A DNA stretch of 64,000 nt from assembly GCA_022478985.1 (NCBI GenBank), contig JAKSZP010002714.1, forward strand, positions 154,968 through 218,967. Reading direction: 5' to 3'. Of the stretch, positions 43,890 to 56,017 are shown one piece after another (positions within the stretch are counted from its first letter, which is position 1; every line of letters starts with the position of its first letter). A program made the position numbers and the translations under genes. The notes below the pieces were generated by a model that saw only the letters and a list, made by a program, of their open reading frames with translations, was not told where the DNA came from and searched no databases. This stretch comes from Massospora cicadina. Taxonomy: Eukaryota; Entomophthoromycota; Entomophthoromycetes; Entomophthorales; Entomophthoraceae.

Positions 43890-44910
43890 GGGCGAGTACT
43901 AATGCAAGAATTGGCTATCAACGCAGCTGATTGTTACTACAGTTTCCAAAGACTTTATTGATATTGGTTTTGCGTTTGTAAATGATTACATAAGGCCCAT
44001 CCCAGATAGAATCTAATTTTTCTCCTTGGGGTGCTATTCAGTTGTGATAATATAGAACTAAGTCTAAAATCTCAAAGGCAGATAAAGGTTGTTGAGTAGC
44101 ATTTGCTGCTTGATCTTCTCTTGTAGCCATCTTGGCTAACTTTGCCATTGCCTCCAACTGAAGTTCTATAATCTTCAGGGATAATCTTCTTAGCGATTTC
44201 TCAGGTTCTTCAGTATTATCACTGGTAACTCCACGAGCTAATAAGGGTGGGAACAAGGTTCTCTTCCATATAAGGCCTTGAAGGTAGACATTTTTGATAA
44301 TTCGATGGAAACTTATCCAGTAATCCATCAATGCATTTGGTAGATATAATTCTCATTGTAATGGATAGGTAGTGGCCTTTTTGCATAGTATTGAGACCAA
44401 TGGCCCGTTTACTCTTTCTAATTTCCCAGTAATTGATGGGTTGTAAGGCGCTGAAAATAATTGTTAGTTCCCATGATAATAGCTAGGATCCTCACAACTC
44501 TTGACATAAAGTTCTTCCCATTATCACATAGTAGAACCTGCAGGCAGTCATGCCTAGTAAATATGTTTTGATACAAAAAGTCAGTAGTTGCTTTAGAAGT
44601 CTGTGTGGGAGTGGCTATTGCTTCAATGCACTTTATGGAATTATCAATCATTACTAGGATGTGATGATTCCCTCCTTTGAATTCAGGTAGTGGACTACGA
44701 TGTCTAAACTGATGGTTTGAAATGGCTGCTGAGTGTTATAGACTTATACTTGTATTTGCCTTATGCGGCTTCTGCTTTTTACAAGTAATACAAGCATCTA
44801 AGACTTCCACTACTGAGTCCAGTATTCCTTCCCAATAATAGTGATCCTTGATCCATTTGTAGAATTCCTGGCTCCTACATGGTCCAAGATATTGTGGGAT
44901 TCTATTATAA
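43890..44910 (-). pseudogene. E7 integrase
   Basis: The core is at 44418-44651 with CIEAIATPTQTSKATTDFL and VLLCDNGKNF (second catalytic Asp). The core end and post-core segment is at 44038-44331 (LARGVTSDN, then DQAANATQQPLSAFEILDL, cf. GQAANEL in E1). The GPF/Y module WDGPYVIIYK is near 43985-44015. The zinc-binding part lies near 44760-44860 (C...C before a KKQK-like stretch). Stops are frequent. Confidence 0.82.
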
Positions 44911-45179
44911 CTGGTACTCGTTAAGAAGGTCGCAAGTAGGGTAGCCAGTCAATTCTGGATTTCTTGTAAAGTAAACCATAAAGAGCCTTTATATTTTAAG
45001 CATGAAGTTTTATTTTTTTATTCTGGTTCATCTTCATCCTTCTAAGAGTCTGGCTTCATGAGTAGGTTTTATGATCGTTCATCTTTGCTATTTCCAAGAT
45101 ATAGTAGCATTTGAGTCAGTCCATCAATATTCATGTGTTTCATTCCAGCTTGGTAATGATATTCATGTCATAGTGCTGA

Positions 45180-45500
45180 AGTTTGAGAACCCATCTGGCT
45201 AGTCTTCCTGTCAGATCTCTCATGTTTTGCATCCATTTTTAGGTGGCGTGGTCTGTTGCAACTGTAAAGTTTGTACCACACAAGAAGGAATATAAATATT
45301 TTACTGCCAGGAGTTCAACTAAGAACTTTTTCTCTGTGAAGCTATAATTTTGCTCAGCTTTAGAAAAGCATTTTGCTATTATATGACACCAGGTGGTCAA
45401 TGCATTCTCATCCAGTTGAGAAAAGATGGCGCCTACGGATAAGTTGGAGGCGTCAGTAAACTGAATGACTGACTTTCTGTAGTCTAGATGTTGCAAGTTT
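45180..45500 (-). pseudogene. E7 RNase H domain
   Basis: The frame 45239-45496 shows VIQFTDASNLSVGAIFSQLD (TDAS), SKAEQNYSFTEKKFL and FTVATDHA, then TRLARW-type sequence follows at 45190-45215. A good gypsy RNase H match, and the 85-codon stretch is open. Confidence 0.87.
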
Positions 45501-46700
45501 GGTCATCTCTTTAAGAAACTCTTTATTGACTCAAATGCAGTTTGTTGCTCTACTCTCATACAAAATGAATATTTTTGGCAAGCAATTGGACAAGAGTTTC
45601 GGAGAGTTGAGTAAAGTTAAGGAAAATTGATAGCGGTATCCCATCATTCCTAATAACTGTATGTCTTAAAGGCTCTTTGGCTCATGCAACTTGGAGATTT
45701 CTTCAACCTTAAAATACAAGGGTTGAATTCCTTCCTGCAATATGAAATGTCTATAAATTACAAATCATGATATGATATGCACATTTCATGTCTTACTTTG
45801 ATTCTCTCTAAGTCATTGTAACACTGACTTGAGGTGATCTAAATGACCGGTGAATGTTTTGAAAAACACTGTTATGTCATCTTGGTAAACAATCACACAG
45901 CTGAATTTAAGATCTTGCATGATGTGATCCATCACCCGTTAAAGAAAGACAGGAGCATTGATTACTCCCAGTAGCCAGGTAGGTTGAAATAACTCTTCCA
46001 TGCATATCAACGTGCAATCTCTTGGTCTTCTGGCGATAGATCAATCTGCTAATAACCGCTGGAAAGGTACATTATGGAGAAGAAACTTGAGCTAGAGAGT
46101 TAGGCCAGAGAATCGTTGATCCTTAAAAGATAGCTGTCCTTCTTAGTGAGGCGGTTTAGCTTTTTGTAATCCATCACGATTCTATAGCTACCGCTCTTCT
46201 TTTTTATAAGTAACAGTGGGTAAACCATGGAATCTGGGAGGTTACAAGTAAGCTGACATCCAATAATTGCTTGAGCTCAGTCTTCAAGAACTGTCCTCTA
46301 CCTTTGACTTCCTATATGGCTTCAATTAGTAGGAATTGGATCTCTCACGTCGATACTATGAGGCCAGTCTCTCATGAGACCATATTCAACATTTGATGTA
46401 GAGAAAACATCCTGATAATCTTCAAGTAATTGACGCAATTTATCAAGTTCGTCCTAATATAACTTATTGGTTATTTGGACTAGAGGGATAATGCAAAATA
46501 AATTGTCAGTGGGTAGGCCAAAATCACGGCATTTACTAATGAATGTATCTTGTATATTTCATCAATGGATAGTAATTAACTTTTTGCAATTTTTTGATGC
46601 TTCTTGACAAAAATATATGTTAGTTAAGTTCTCAAGTAATAGCTCAATGGGCCGCTAATAGGCTTGATCTAAAGACTCATGACAAAACTCTTGGCTCAAA
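45501..46700 (-). pseudogene. E7 reverse transcriptase
   Basis: The catalytic box reads YQDD (45876-45887, CVIVYQDDITV) in place of YLDD. The upstream Asp segment DLSPEDQEIA is near 46020-46050, and a worn SSxFLLHN block is around 46080. Heavily mutated. The change Leu to Gln in the YxDD box is tolerated in some RTs, but the rest is broken. Confidence 0.75.
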
Positions 46701-47039
46701 CCTATTTACTCCATCAACACTAATAATGTGTAGCAAGCATTTTGGGTGTATATACAGGGTTATGCTGGTGGAAACCACTCTTTGTTCTCCTGGTTTATTT
46801 TTACCTCCTTAGTGGCATAAAATGGTATGCTCTCTGCTACATCTAATGAGTCAAGTAGCTTTTTAGTGATTCTTCCAGAGGTAGAATTTAAAAAGGTAAG
46901 GCAGAAATAGGGTGCTTGACCAGACAAGATTAATCCTTATTGCTGTAATTTTTTTAGTACTAGATGGTCCCAACCCACTTATTGCTGTAATTTTATTATC
47001 TAAAACAAGGGGATCTTCATAGTGAGTAGTGATAAATAA

Positions 47040-47340
47040 CCTTCTTTTAGATTAGTAACTCATTCATATTCGATTATAGATTGTTTATGATGAAAATATT
47101 TTACTGACTGTTGTCAAGTGCAACGGTGGGAGTTGAAAATACTAATTTGCCAACTAGGATTGGCAGAGATGAATATGCACTTATCGCCTTGGTGTTGTTT
47201 GGACCAGCGGTACTGTAATCTTGAGTCTATTCAAGATCTGGGTGATCTTGATCTTCTTAATGAGTTAGGACGAAACAAAATTGATAGGTGATCCCATATC
47301 CAAGATAGTCATAACTTGGATCTTTTGAATTACCACTTCC
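47040..47340 (-). pseudogene. E7 protease with altered active site
   Basis: The minus strand at about 47270-47315 reads MTILDMGSPINFVSS, so the catalytic DTG is now DMG (ACG to ATG, a transition). The following TVPLVQTT region corresponds to the GTAGPNNT block in a shifted frame. Confidence 0.72.
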
Positions 47341-48330
47341 ACTTTAGTAATAATTCCTCAAAACTTCAGTAATAGGGCTAATACCTCCTTGAGGCGGAAC
47401 GTTGGATTGAGACTTTGGTCACTCTTGGATACTTCTTTTTGATCTCCAGTAGACTTTGGATGCTCAAGATGGGTTAGATCAATAGGGAAAGGTACTGATC
47501 AGCATCGCCAGCTAGATTATTTATCCTGGGACACCTTATAACCTGACATGAGGTAATTGCCATCAGGAACCTGAGCGTTATCAATATATTTTGCATTCAA
47601 ATGGTCTGTAATGGCGAACCTAGTGTAACATATCAGGATTCCTGATCCTTACATTGCTTCAGATTGGGTGGTGTTTGATCTGAGTTTTGCTTTGATCCCA
47701 AGGGCCTCAAACTCAAAAAAGTCATAGCTAGGGAAATTTGACATCCTGAAACCAAAATCCATCCGTGAAATGATGTTGGTCTTACACGCAGTGTGGATGA
47801 TGATTTGGTGGGATGTGGAGTATCTGCAAGCGATGTGCTAGATGGTGTTTGAGAGAGCCTAGCATAGGAAGGAGCTTACTTAATACTTGCAGAGCGCTAT
47901 TTATTGGAGGATGTTGTGGCCCTGAAGGGCCAGTTTTATCTTCTACGAAATAACAGAAAATCAAATAAAAAGATTAGTTGCTAATAAAAAATATTATACT
48001 ATTAAAAAGCTTATAAAGAATCAGATCATAAACATGAGCTCAACAAGTGAGCATGGTGTGGTGTTGGTGTCATTCTCGGCCCTTTCCTGGTCCCTGAACC
48101 TGCTGTTGATGTGCAGCGTCATGGGAACTGTGGTGCAGGAATATGTGGCAATGACGAGGCATGGTGGAAGGATTCAGGATGAGCTTCAGCAGGCCTGTCC
48201 CTAGTATGGTCAGTAATATGGCTTTTACTGTTCAATTAGTTCGTAGTTTATTGTCGTGAACTACCCATTACACCTAATGGGTAAACCTATATGTAGTAGC
48301 ATGTGTCCTAGTGACCACCTTCAGAGTTGA
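47341..48330 (-). other. E7 gag-protease linker region, unreadable
   Basis: By position this is the linker between nucleocapsid and protease, plus possible extra sequence. A 60-codon frame at 47782-47964 has no recognisable motif. No other feature seen. Confidence 0.4.
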
Positions 48331-48343
48331 CATCGGGCTTGTT

Positions 48344-49177
48344 TTAATGCAAGTGAGATGAGTGATTAACAATGTCTCGCTTTTTAGGTACTTTGGGTTG
48401 GTAAGCTCTAAGGTACCTGATTTTAATTGAAATTCCTTTTTCCTGCTTGTCCAGAGTAAGGTTTTTCTTGAAACACATATCCTCAGTACGGTTGTTCTTC
48501 TTGCAGTAGTTGCATCTTAATTTCCTCCTTCTTAGGCTTTCCTTCATCCATGGTATACACTCTAGGTTTGTGGAGGCCTTTTGGGAGATCTCTGGCTTGT
48601 GTATGTTGACTACATAGATCAAGGCTTCTTTAATGTCCAATACAGAGTTAAAGTTTTATTTGACGGATGTGATGTGCATGGCTAAATCAGGGTTACTTTG
48701 TAAACCAGCAATGGTAGAGCTACAGCATTATCCAGGTTAAGCATCTTTTAGGTCAATAGCGTTTGGGCCTCTATATAAAAACTGTCAGAAAATTCTCTAA
48801 GGGTTATATTTCAGCACAGCGCAATTCTCATGAAGGCATGTTTCTTCATAAACAGGCTCTGCTTTGACCCAAATTCCTTTATGAGCGCTTCCATCGCTTC
48901 TCTTCAGGTATACAAGTCATCCATATGAGGCACCTTAACCTCTTGAGCCATATGGATTAATCAAAAAAATATGCTTATACTCTTTATGTTTGTCACACCT
49001 TCCATCATGGCTTTTTATACATAAAGGAAAGATGTGATACTCAATTCGCCAGTTGTAAACTTGTCCTTGAACGTGCACTTAAAGGCATTAGCCTCCAGTC
49101 CTGTAAAATCATGTAATCAAGGAGCTTAAGATTTAGTAATCTTAGTTCTTCCATCTCTATGTTCAACATGACATAAC
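48344..49177 (-). pseudogene. E7 gag: capsid and damaged zinc knuckle
   Basis: The frame 48344-48640 gives MDIKEALIYVVNIHKPEIS (capsid end, cf. E3) and the knuckle CNYCKKNNRTEDMC, in which Arg replaces the zinc-binding His. Near 49060-49090 a minus-strand frame has FKDKFTTGELSI, the capsid start also found in E3 (FKDKFIPGEGSI). LINE B2 cuts the gag at 49178. The N-terminal piece is at 54454-54609. Confidence 0.8.
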
Positions 49178-49283
49178 GATTTATTGCAGGGAAGGCCGAC
49201 CAGGGGATGGACACTTCCAAATGTCGACCCAAAGAAAACAAAACTTAGTAACATGGAAGGCACCCCAGAGAAGCGATGCTATC

Positions 49284-50395
49284 TCATGTTACCAGCGGGA
49301 ACGCCACTATGGGGAGGGGAGGGAACGTGTAACGGGGCCATAACCACGATTGAACATGTGTGGAGGAAAGGGTCTGATTTGATGAACCAAACTGGGAACC
49401 AGGAGGAGACCAGCTGATGGTGGCGCAGTGGGAGGTACCCAAACATCTACGCCTGGAAGTGGTCCACCAAATGGGACCAGAATCTGTGGACAGCTTCTGG
49501 GAGGGTGGGAGTGGAGCCTGCGATGGAATCCAAGACAATCATGTGGATAGTCCACATGGCGATTGCGACCACCAGAGCATGGAGGGAGGGTGGAAGAGGG
49601 GATACCATGGATATAGCAAACATATCTCTTGATAGACTGAAGGGATGTGTTTGATCCTGGCCAAGCAGACGTTGAACTTCGCGCCGTATCACTTTAAAGG
49701 TAGGGCACTTCTCCAGGCGGTGGAACAGCGTTCCATACTGGCCACACACGATGTAGGATGAGTCTAAAGCGTTAGAGCGCTCAGCCATATGGTACACCCG
49801 CCTCAGGAAGCGCCACACATGGGAACATATTTGAGGCTGCAACAGAGGGTGGTGTGCGTAATTCCAAATAGTCTTCTGGGTCTCAAAGGAAATAAGGGAT
49901 GTCCATCATGTCCAGGTAGTCCACCCTGGATAGGACATGGGGCCGTGTGGGGATCAAGCCATCTTGAATGGGTAACCCCTGTACCTCTTGTGTGAACTGA
50001 GGAGAGGGGCGGCCTCTTTGGGTTGTATGTCCGCTAATACGAATTCTCCACTCAGCGCTCCGCATGGAGAGTAGGATTCATTTGTAGTGGTTTTTAGTAC
50101 CGTGAGGACCTGTGGCCGATGGGTGAGAAGCCATATATTTCATCAAAGAGTGAGGGTGCGACGGATTGGTAAGGCTCAGGACGTGGGAGAAGTTGGAGCG
50201 GGCCGCACAGGACCAGTGTTGGGAGGGGAGTATAGGGGCGGTGACAGCCGCAATCCAGGTGCCCAGGATCTTGGCAGCATGGGCTTTAAAGTCAAGCAGT
50301 CCCATGCCACCATGACGACGAGGGCCAAACATGACCTCAAGCTGCACTGGTGGTGGGCGGCCTGACCAGAGCCATCCTTGTAGAAGGGCATACAT
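49284..50395 (-). pseudogene. LINE B2 ORF2 C-terminus and zinc finger
   Basis: The frame 50078-50395 contains FGPRRHGGMGLLDFKAHA, and 49447-49842 reads ICSHVWRFLRRVYHMAERSN followed by CGQYGTLFHRLEKC. There the first Cys of the C-x2-C pair is replaced by Tyr (YIVCGQ). It would bind nucleic acid. Frameshifts near 49850-49900 and 50080. Confidence 0.82.
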
Positions 50396-51603
50396 AGATT
50401 TGATAAACCCAGGGAGAAGGCAATTGCGTGGGCTCCAAACCAGACTTTGGAGAGGAGCATAGAGTTGGCCAAAACAACCCTGCCAGTAAGGAAAGTAGGG
50501 TGGCCTCTGAGGGAGGCGATGCGCTTCGTCACGTTGTCTAGAATATGACTATCCATTACTTCTGAGGCATACCCGCCTGCCTCCACCCACACGCCCAGAT
50601 GGCGGACAGGCCCTATGGTAGGGCGTGGCACAAAGAGGAGCACAAGTGGGGCGGTGTGGGGTGAGCAGGGAAGGCGAGCACGTGTGTAAGCAGATGGGCC
50701 GGGTTGGGCAGTAATTGCTGGGGCCCAGCAGGTTTGATACCACCCAAGGAGGATGATTTTGGTTTTGGAAGCGTTCAGTGCAGCATTACTTACCCGAGAA
50801 TACTCCTGGATGAGAGCTTCAAGCGCGCGTGCATCTTGATTATTAGACACCCTGACCACACAGTCATCTGCAAACGCCATCATCTTGACTAGGGCTTGGC
50901 CTGGTGCATGGACCCCAGTGAGGTGGGCATTCACGTTTCGAAGTAGTGGGTCAAGGCTGAAGTTATAAAAGAGTGGGCTAAGGGGGTCCCCTTGTCGTAA
51001 GCCCCTTTGAGGGTGGACTACTTCCGTTAGGAAGCCAGGGCCACGCACTGCCATTGTTGCAGATTCTGTGAGCAGCATTGCCCAGTTGATGATGCAAGGG
51101 GGTTAGTCAGAATTGATGGAGGCATGCCCTGAGGTATTCCCAGTTTACTCTATCATAGGCCTTCTGTTGATCCAAAAATACAAGTGCCCCAGAGGATGTG
51201 GACTGGCATGCGTTAGCCACAGAGTGCACGTTGTCCCAAATCGACCTTTTAGGGATGAAACCAAATTGTTATGGGGATATGGTGGCAGATGCTTCAATCC
51301 CTAAACGGTTAGCAATGATTTTATTTAAAATTTTTGTATCTGTGTTAATTAAAGAAATGGGGCGCCAGTTGGCTAGGTCTAGCTTATCCCCTTTCTTGAG
51401 GAGCGTGACAGTAAAGGCCTCTTGCCCTCCTGGTAGAAGGCGCATATCCAGAAGTCTCTGGTTAAGGGAGGCAAGCAGTATTGGGGAGATATATTTGAAG
51501 TACTTTTATAGAACTCATACAGAATGCCATCAGGGTATGGGCATTTCCAAACTGGTGCACCGCGGATGGTGGACCAGAGTTTGTTCGGAGTAATCAAATT
51601 CAT
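50176..51603 (-). pseudogene. LINE B2 reverse transcriptase
   Basis: The frame 50176-51078 starts MLLTESATMAVRGPGFLTEV, then RGLRQGDPLSPLFYNFSLDP and MMAFADDCVVRVSNN (FADD at 50863-50874). The upstream part (51080-51600), with FLDQQKAYDRVN-like and IRGAPVWKCPYPDGILYEFY blocks, is in other frames. Confidence 0.87.
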
Positions 51604-51615
51604 TAGTTCCAGGTA

Positions 51616-52930
51616 TCAGGAAATGGTGCAGATGTGGGCTTGGTTGAGAAATTTCGCCATTTCAGCTGGCTGAATTGGATCAGATTGGTACAACTCGGAG
51701 TAATACTTTTGTATTTTGATCGCCATATTGGTCAGCTTATCCACTACAGAATTATTCGACCTCTGCACCTGTGTGCAGGCCATGCTCTGGTGTGGTGCAA
51801 AGAATTTTTTAAAAAGATATGCGGAACACGTGCTTCCCTCTGTAATGTGTTTGGCCCTGTACTGAACACAAACCCAATGTTTGTGTTGCCTTACAAGCGC
51901 ATTGAGGTGGGTGGCTGCTTCTGCCCACTTGTGACCCCAAGCAGGGCTGTAGCCTGTGGCTGGGATGTTGGACTCCAGATGTACCAACTCTGCAAGAGCG
52001 CGCGAGATGACAGCTGATGTAGCTCGTGAGTGTCAGGAGGTGAGGTGTCAAGTGTGGTGGATGGTATCCTCTTTGAAGGCTGATTATGTGGAAATTGGGT
52101 CCACGCAAAACGGTGTACTAAACTCTTTTGCCAAACTCACTGATTCCACCCAAGTGGAAAATCCTGGCGACGCAAGTTTGGGTGGGCGGACTTTGCACCA
52201 ATGGGGAGCCCTAGCCACTGTGACAGGTAAGTGGTAGGTTATTGAGACCAGCCGGTGGTCAGAGAATTTGATTTTTGATGTTTGGAAGTGGAAAATATGA
52301 GATCAAAATTTCACCAGCGTGAGGATAAGGTTAATGCGGGTCATGGACCTTAATTGGCCGTTGTGGACATGGGGGCGCTTCATGTTTTTTAGCAGCGGGG
52401 CTTGCCACAGCAGTGCATCTAATAACCCAAGGGTGGCCTTTAGAGCGCGAAGTTCTACATGACCCTGAGGGGTGGGATGAGGAAGGCCAACGGTCCGTGG
52501 GTGTGTTTAGCCAACAGTTCATGTCACCAACTATGAAAGGGTCAGGGGGTAATTGAAGGGATTTGACCAATGAGAAAAATTCCCAATGCTCTCATGCACA
52601 GGTTGGGGCATAGATGTTGATGATAGTATGCGCCACGTTGGCCCACGAGAATTTAACAATGAGGACTCAGCCATCAAGGAAGGCTTCCAAAGATAAAAAT
52701 TTAAAAAAATTGTTTTTTCAAACAAGCACCCCACAGTGCTCTGACCAGAAGGATAGGGAAGGAAGGAGCATGGTTTTCCAAGCATCCTCAGAACCTCGTG
52801 GACAGTGGGACTCTTGGATGGCCAGGATGTCCATGGGTAAATTTTTTTTGTAAAAAACTCAGTTTCCTAGCCTGGGATGCCGAGGCCTTGAGTCTGTCAA
52901 TATTCAACATCCCTAAAGTGAAGGCTTCCC
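51616..52930 (-). pseudogene. LINE B2 endonuclease and linker
   Basis: Contains, in several frames, the endonuclease core with FIVGDMNCWLN (52331-52570), the SDH end near 52260, and the Ala/Arg-rich linker 51616-51987 (THLNALVRQHKHWVCVQY, cf. B1). The N-terminal IQESH region is at about 52790-52830. Broken by at least four frame changes. Confidence 0.8.
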
Positions 52931-54343
52931 CCATTGCACCTTAGGTGTGAGGGGTGGGCACCCAGCCCACCTGCTCCTCTGGATCCCCATGGGCCTTCAC
53001 AGCGGCACGGGTGTTTGCAGCAATGCTATTGGTAGTTTTGTAAATTTAGCAGACAGGGTCACGTTGGCTTTTGCCTTCACTTTTTGTTTCCCCATTGTTG
53101 AACGAATTTTTTGCGGTGCAGATAAGTTCAGTGCACCGATGTTTGGGTCAAAAAAAATTTCAGGTAGGTTGGAAACCAAGTCAGTTCCAATTGGGCCTTA
53201 GTTGCAAAGGTCAGATGAGATTGAGTTGCCCATTGGATCCTCAGATTGGGTGGCCTAATCAACTTGGGCTTCCCAATCTGATTGGTTGAGGATTCCCAAG
53301 TTGCTTCCGCCGCAAAGGTTTCAATGTCCTCCTGGCGTTGGGAGTGTGAGATAGCAGAGGCGACTTTGGCTGCTTCCTTGGCTGCAGCCCTGCAGGCCTG
53401 CTTGGCCTTCTTTCACTCTTGATGGGAGATAGGCTTTACTAGTAGGTAGCAGCCTTGTGCTCCCCACGAGAAGGCCTCTTTGGTGCTGGTGGTTGGTTCA
53501 CAGTACGCCTCCCCGCTGGCCATGGCCGCCAAGGGGTGCTCTTGGAATGTGACGCCCTCCTTGGTGGGGCATGTGTGTGCCTTATGGCCAAACGTGTCAC
53601 AGTGGGTGCAGATGGGGGTGCGCTGTCCACAGTCACCTGGAATGGGTGGGTGATATGCCATTCGATATCAAGAAAAGTGGAGTGCAGGATCTAATTAGGT
53701 CCTTCACGATCTCCTTGGTTGGAGTCAGAACTGCAATGGCTTTGCCAGTGCACAGGTGTGGCATCAGCGTAAAGTGTTGCATCTTGAAGGATAGTATTTC
53801 GCCATATAAGGTGAGACCATCTTTCAGGTGCTGCTCCAGGATGGCATGCTTGACTGTAGTGGGCAAAAAGTTGAACGTGAGGAAAATTTGGTTGGATTTT
53901 GTCCATCTGGTGCACTTGGTTTTGATGACCTGTTGCCCTTCAGGGAGGTCAATCACAGTGCACACTGCAGCAGCTTCGTCTGCTGCCTCCTTGTTTTTGA
54001 AACTTTAATCCAGCCAACCGCATGACATGGAGTGAGGTGTGAAGTACACTGCGGTCAGGAAATAAGTGTGCACATCACCACAAAACTTTTTCCATACAGC
54101 TGTTTGTTGGATATCCAAGAACATCTGGACTCCATATTACACCGACGAGAGTGGTTGAGAGTGCAGCGTGTTAATGTACTGGTTATATCGCGCCTTCCAA
54201 GCGAGGATTTCTGGGGAAATAGTGACCGCCAGTTTTTTATTTTTTTCTAATCCGCCAGTTTCTCCGGGGCATTTTTAAACGTTGGAGTTCATGGGCCTAC
54301 CACCTGTGCCTCTTATCTTACTTGCCCAACTGCTCCCTGACAT
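52931..54343 (-). pseudogene. LINE B2 ORF1 protein
   Basis: Start at 54343 (MSGSSWASK, as in B1). The RRM-like region is at 53633-53965 (DGLTLYGEILSFKMQHF). The intact knuckle CTHCDTFGHKAHTC is in the frame 53413-53661, and the Trp/Gly block AFSWGAQGCYLLVKPIS follows. A Ser/Gln/Thr-rich tail leads to ORF2. Stops at about 54290, 54155 and 54010 interrupt it. Confidence 0.82.
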
Positions 54344-54453
54344 GGGCGCAGACTAATCTCCTCTGTGAGATTATCAAACTAGATTCAGACTTGAACTGAA
54401 TAATTTGCAAAAGTGTTTGCAACGAGAGAGGAAAGTTTTTAACATGACATTAC

Positions 54454-54609
54454 AGTTGACGTAATTGATCCTGTAATTGGTTGAGATGTTGCTCCATTTC
54501 CTCTAGGGTAAGTCTTGGCGTAACATCCAGAAAATTGATTTTTATTCCAAGAACAACTTTACTATTCTCCAAGTTCTTAACGCAGATGCCAGATTATGAA
54601 TTTGTTTGT
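54454..54609 (-). pseudogene. E7 gag N-terminal piece
   Basis: Between the LINE B2 duplication and the E6 LTR. On the minus strand one frame reads VKNLENSKVVLGIKINFLDV and then TLEEMEQHLNQLQDQLRQL, a short heptad-like segment similar in style to the E3 gag coiled coil. E7's own 5' LTR is not seen. Confidence 0.6.
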
Positions 54610-55201
54610 TGTTATAAACTTGACAATTTTGTTTAGATACGCTGGAAGGGTTGTACAAGGTCATTCCCACTGAGCAATAGATGAGAAAATATGGGGATCA
54701 TTGGTCCTCAAAACAAATGTAAAGAATGTAATAAAATATGTAGCAATTCACTTCATCTACTCCACTTTATTTATTTTAATATTAATAACAGCTTCTTTTT
54801 GCTCCGCTTCCTATTACCTACTAACAAATTTTTCTCTTAATCTTCTCATCTCGCTTATATATCAGCAACTTTGGTCAGTAATGATCCGTTTGCTTAAACT
54901 ATTCTTTACCACTATATCCTCATTGATTCAATCTCATAACTGTGAGGTCCTGGCAGGGTCTACTATTCTTAAATTCACTACCACCTTTGTTTGAGGCGTT
55001 CTACTAAATATTCAGCCTGAATTGACATCGACTTATTGTATTGTTTAGATGTGATCCAATAGCTATCCTTTCTGGGCCAGTATCACCTTATATCAAGCTG
55101 CTTAAATATTTGTACATCCTAAATTGTGATTTATAGATTATAGCCAATCTGCCGAAGTTATTTGGGGCTTATCATCCAGTCATATCAGAATCTCAACAAC
55201 A
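54610..55201 (-). repeat. E6 3' LTR (internally deleted)
   Basis: On the minus strand it begins TGTTGTTGAGATTC after a G-rich tract (AAGTGGGGG) and ends TTTATAACA. Compared with the 5' LTR it lacks about 0.65 kb next to its 3' end (between TGTTATAAA and the GGAAGGGTTG block). Its first ~185 bp (55016-55201) have no counterpart in the truncated 5' copy. The start is inferred from the polypurine tract. Confidence 0.72.
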
Positions 55202-56012
55202 CCCCCACTTGACTGTACAATAAGTCTCCTATTGTTTATATGCAAGGAGGAGCTTCGCATGCACTTGGTTAATGATCTGACCATTCACAGGGTACATGAT
55301 AGTGTAGGCATCAATAACCGTTTTCTCAATTATTTAAAACTGACCAACCCAAATGTTGGCCAACTTATGCTTCCAACTGAACTCATGCTGGTCATGAAAC
55401 AGAACCAACTCTCCTCTTTTGAACTGTGTTAGCCCGCTATGTTGTACCTGATCATTGGCCTGGTTCTTTATCTTAATGGACAAGCTTAAAGAGTATGATT
55501 CCGTTTGCAACTTAATTAAAGTATTCTCCAGGTTGGTCAAGTAACTTTGCAGATCCATTCCACCAGTATCTTCCACAGAAACATAGAGTAGTGCAGGTAG
55601 AGCTGGGCCATCCATATAGTAATGGGAAGGGACTCTTCCCTGTTTCTGAGTGATAGCTAATCTTGTATGCAAAGACAGAAGTGTAAAGGAGGTAACTCCA
55701 ATATGAAGGTTGATCTGTACTGATTTCCAGAGTATGTTCACCAAATTTCCATTAACTTTCCTGACCATACCATTAGACTTGGGGTGATGTGGGGTCATCA
55801 GAACCCCGTGGATGACCATCATCTCATTTAGCTTTAGAAGGATGTGGGAGGTTATGTTAGTTCCATTATTGGTAAGGATGAACTGAGGGCAGCCATGTTG
55901 CTGGATGATACATCAAATTTGAACTTGGCTACTGAGACCTCCCCCAAATCCCTGATCACCCGTGCTTCTACCCGCCTGGTCAAGAGTTTAATCACCACCA
56001 GAATGTATCTGG
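55202..56012 (-). pseudogene. E6 integrase, C-terminal half
   Basis: The frame 55334-55822 reads HGVLMTPHHPKSNGMVRKVN, NLVNILWKS: the H-P-x-S-N-G segment with Val-Arg where the catalytic Glu (VER) is expected, so the third acid has moved or is lost. Then TQFKRGELVLFHDQHEFSWK, an integrase C-terminal module. The core's second Asp block lies near 55880-55920, where codons are worn. Confidence 0.82.
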
Positions 56013-56017
56013 ACTAG

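Larger units (their letters stand above)
49178..54440 (-). mobile_element. LINE B2, full length
   Basis: 5.26 kb, inserted into the E7 gag, with the imperfect 13-bp duplication AACATGACATAAC / AACATGACATTAC (49165-49177, 54441-54453). It has the same structure as LINE B1. The 3' end reads, on the plus strand, GATTTATTGCAGGGAAGGCC. It is more decayed than B1 in RT (several frame breaks between 50170 and 51600). Confidence 0.92.
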
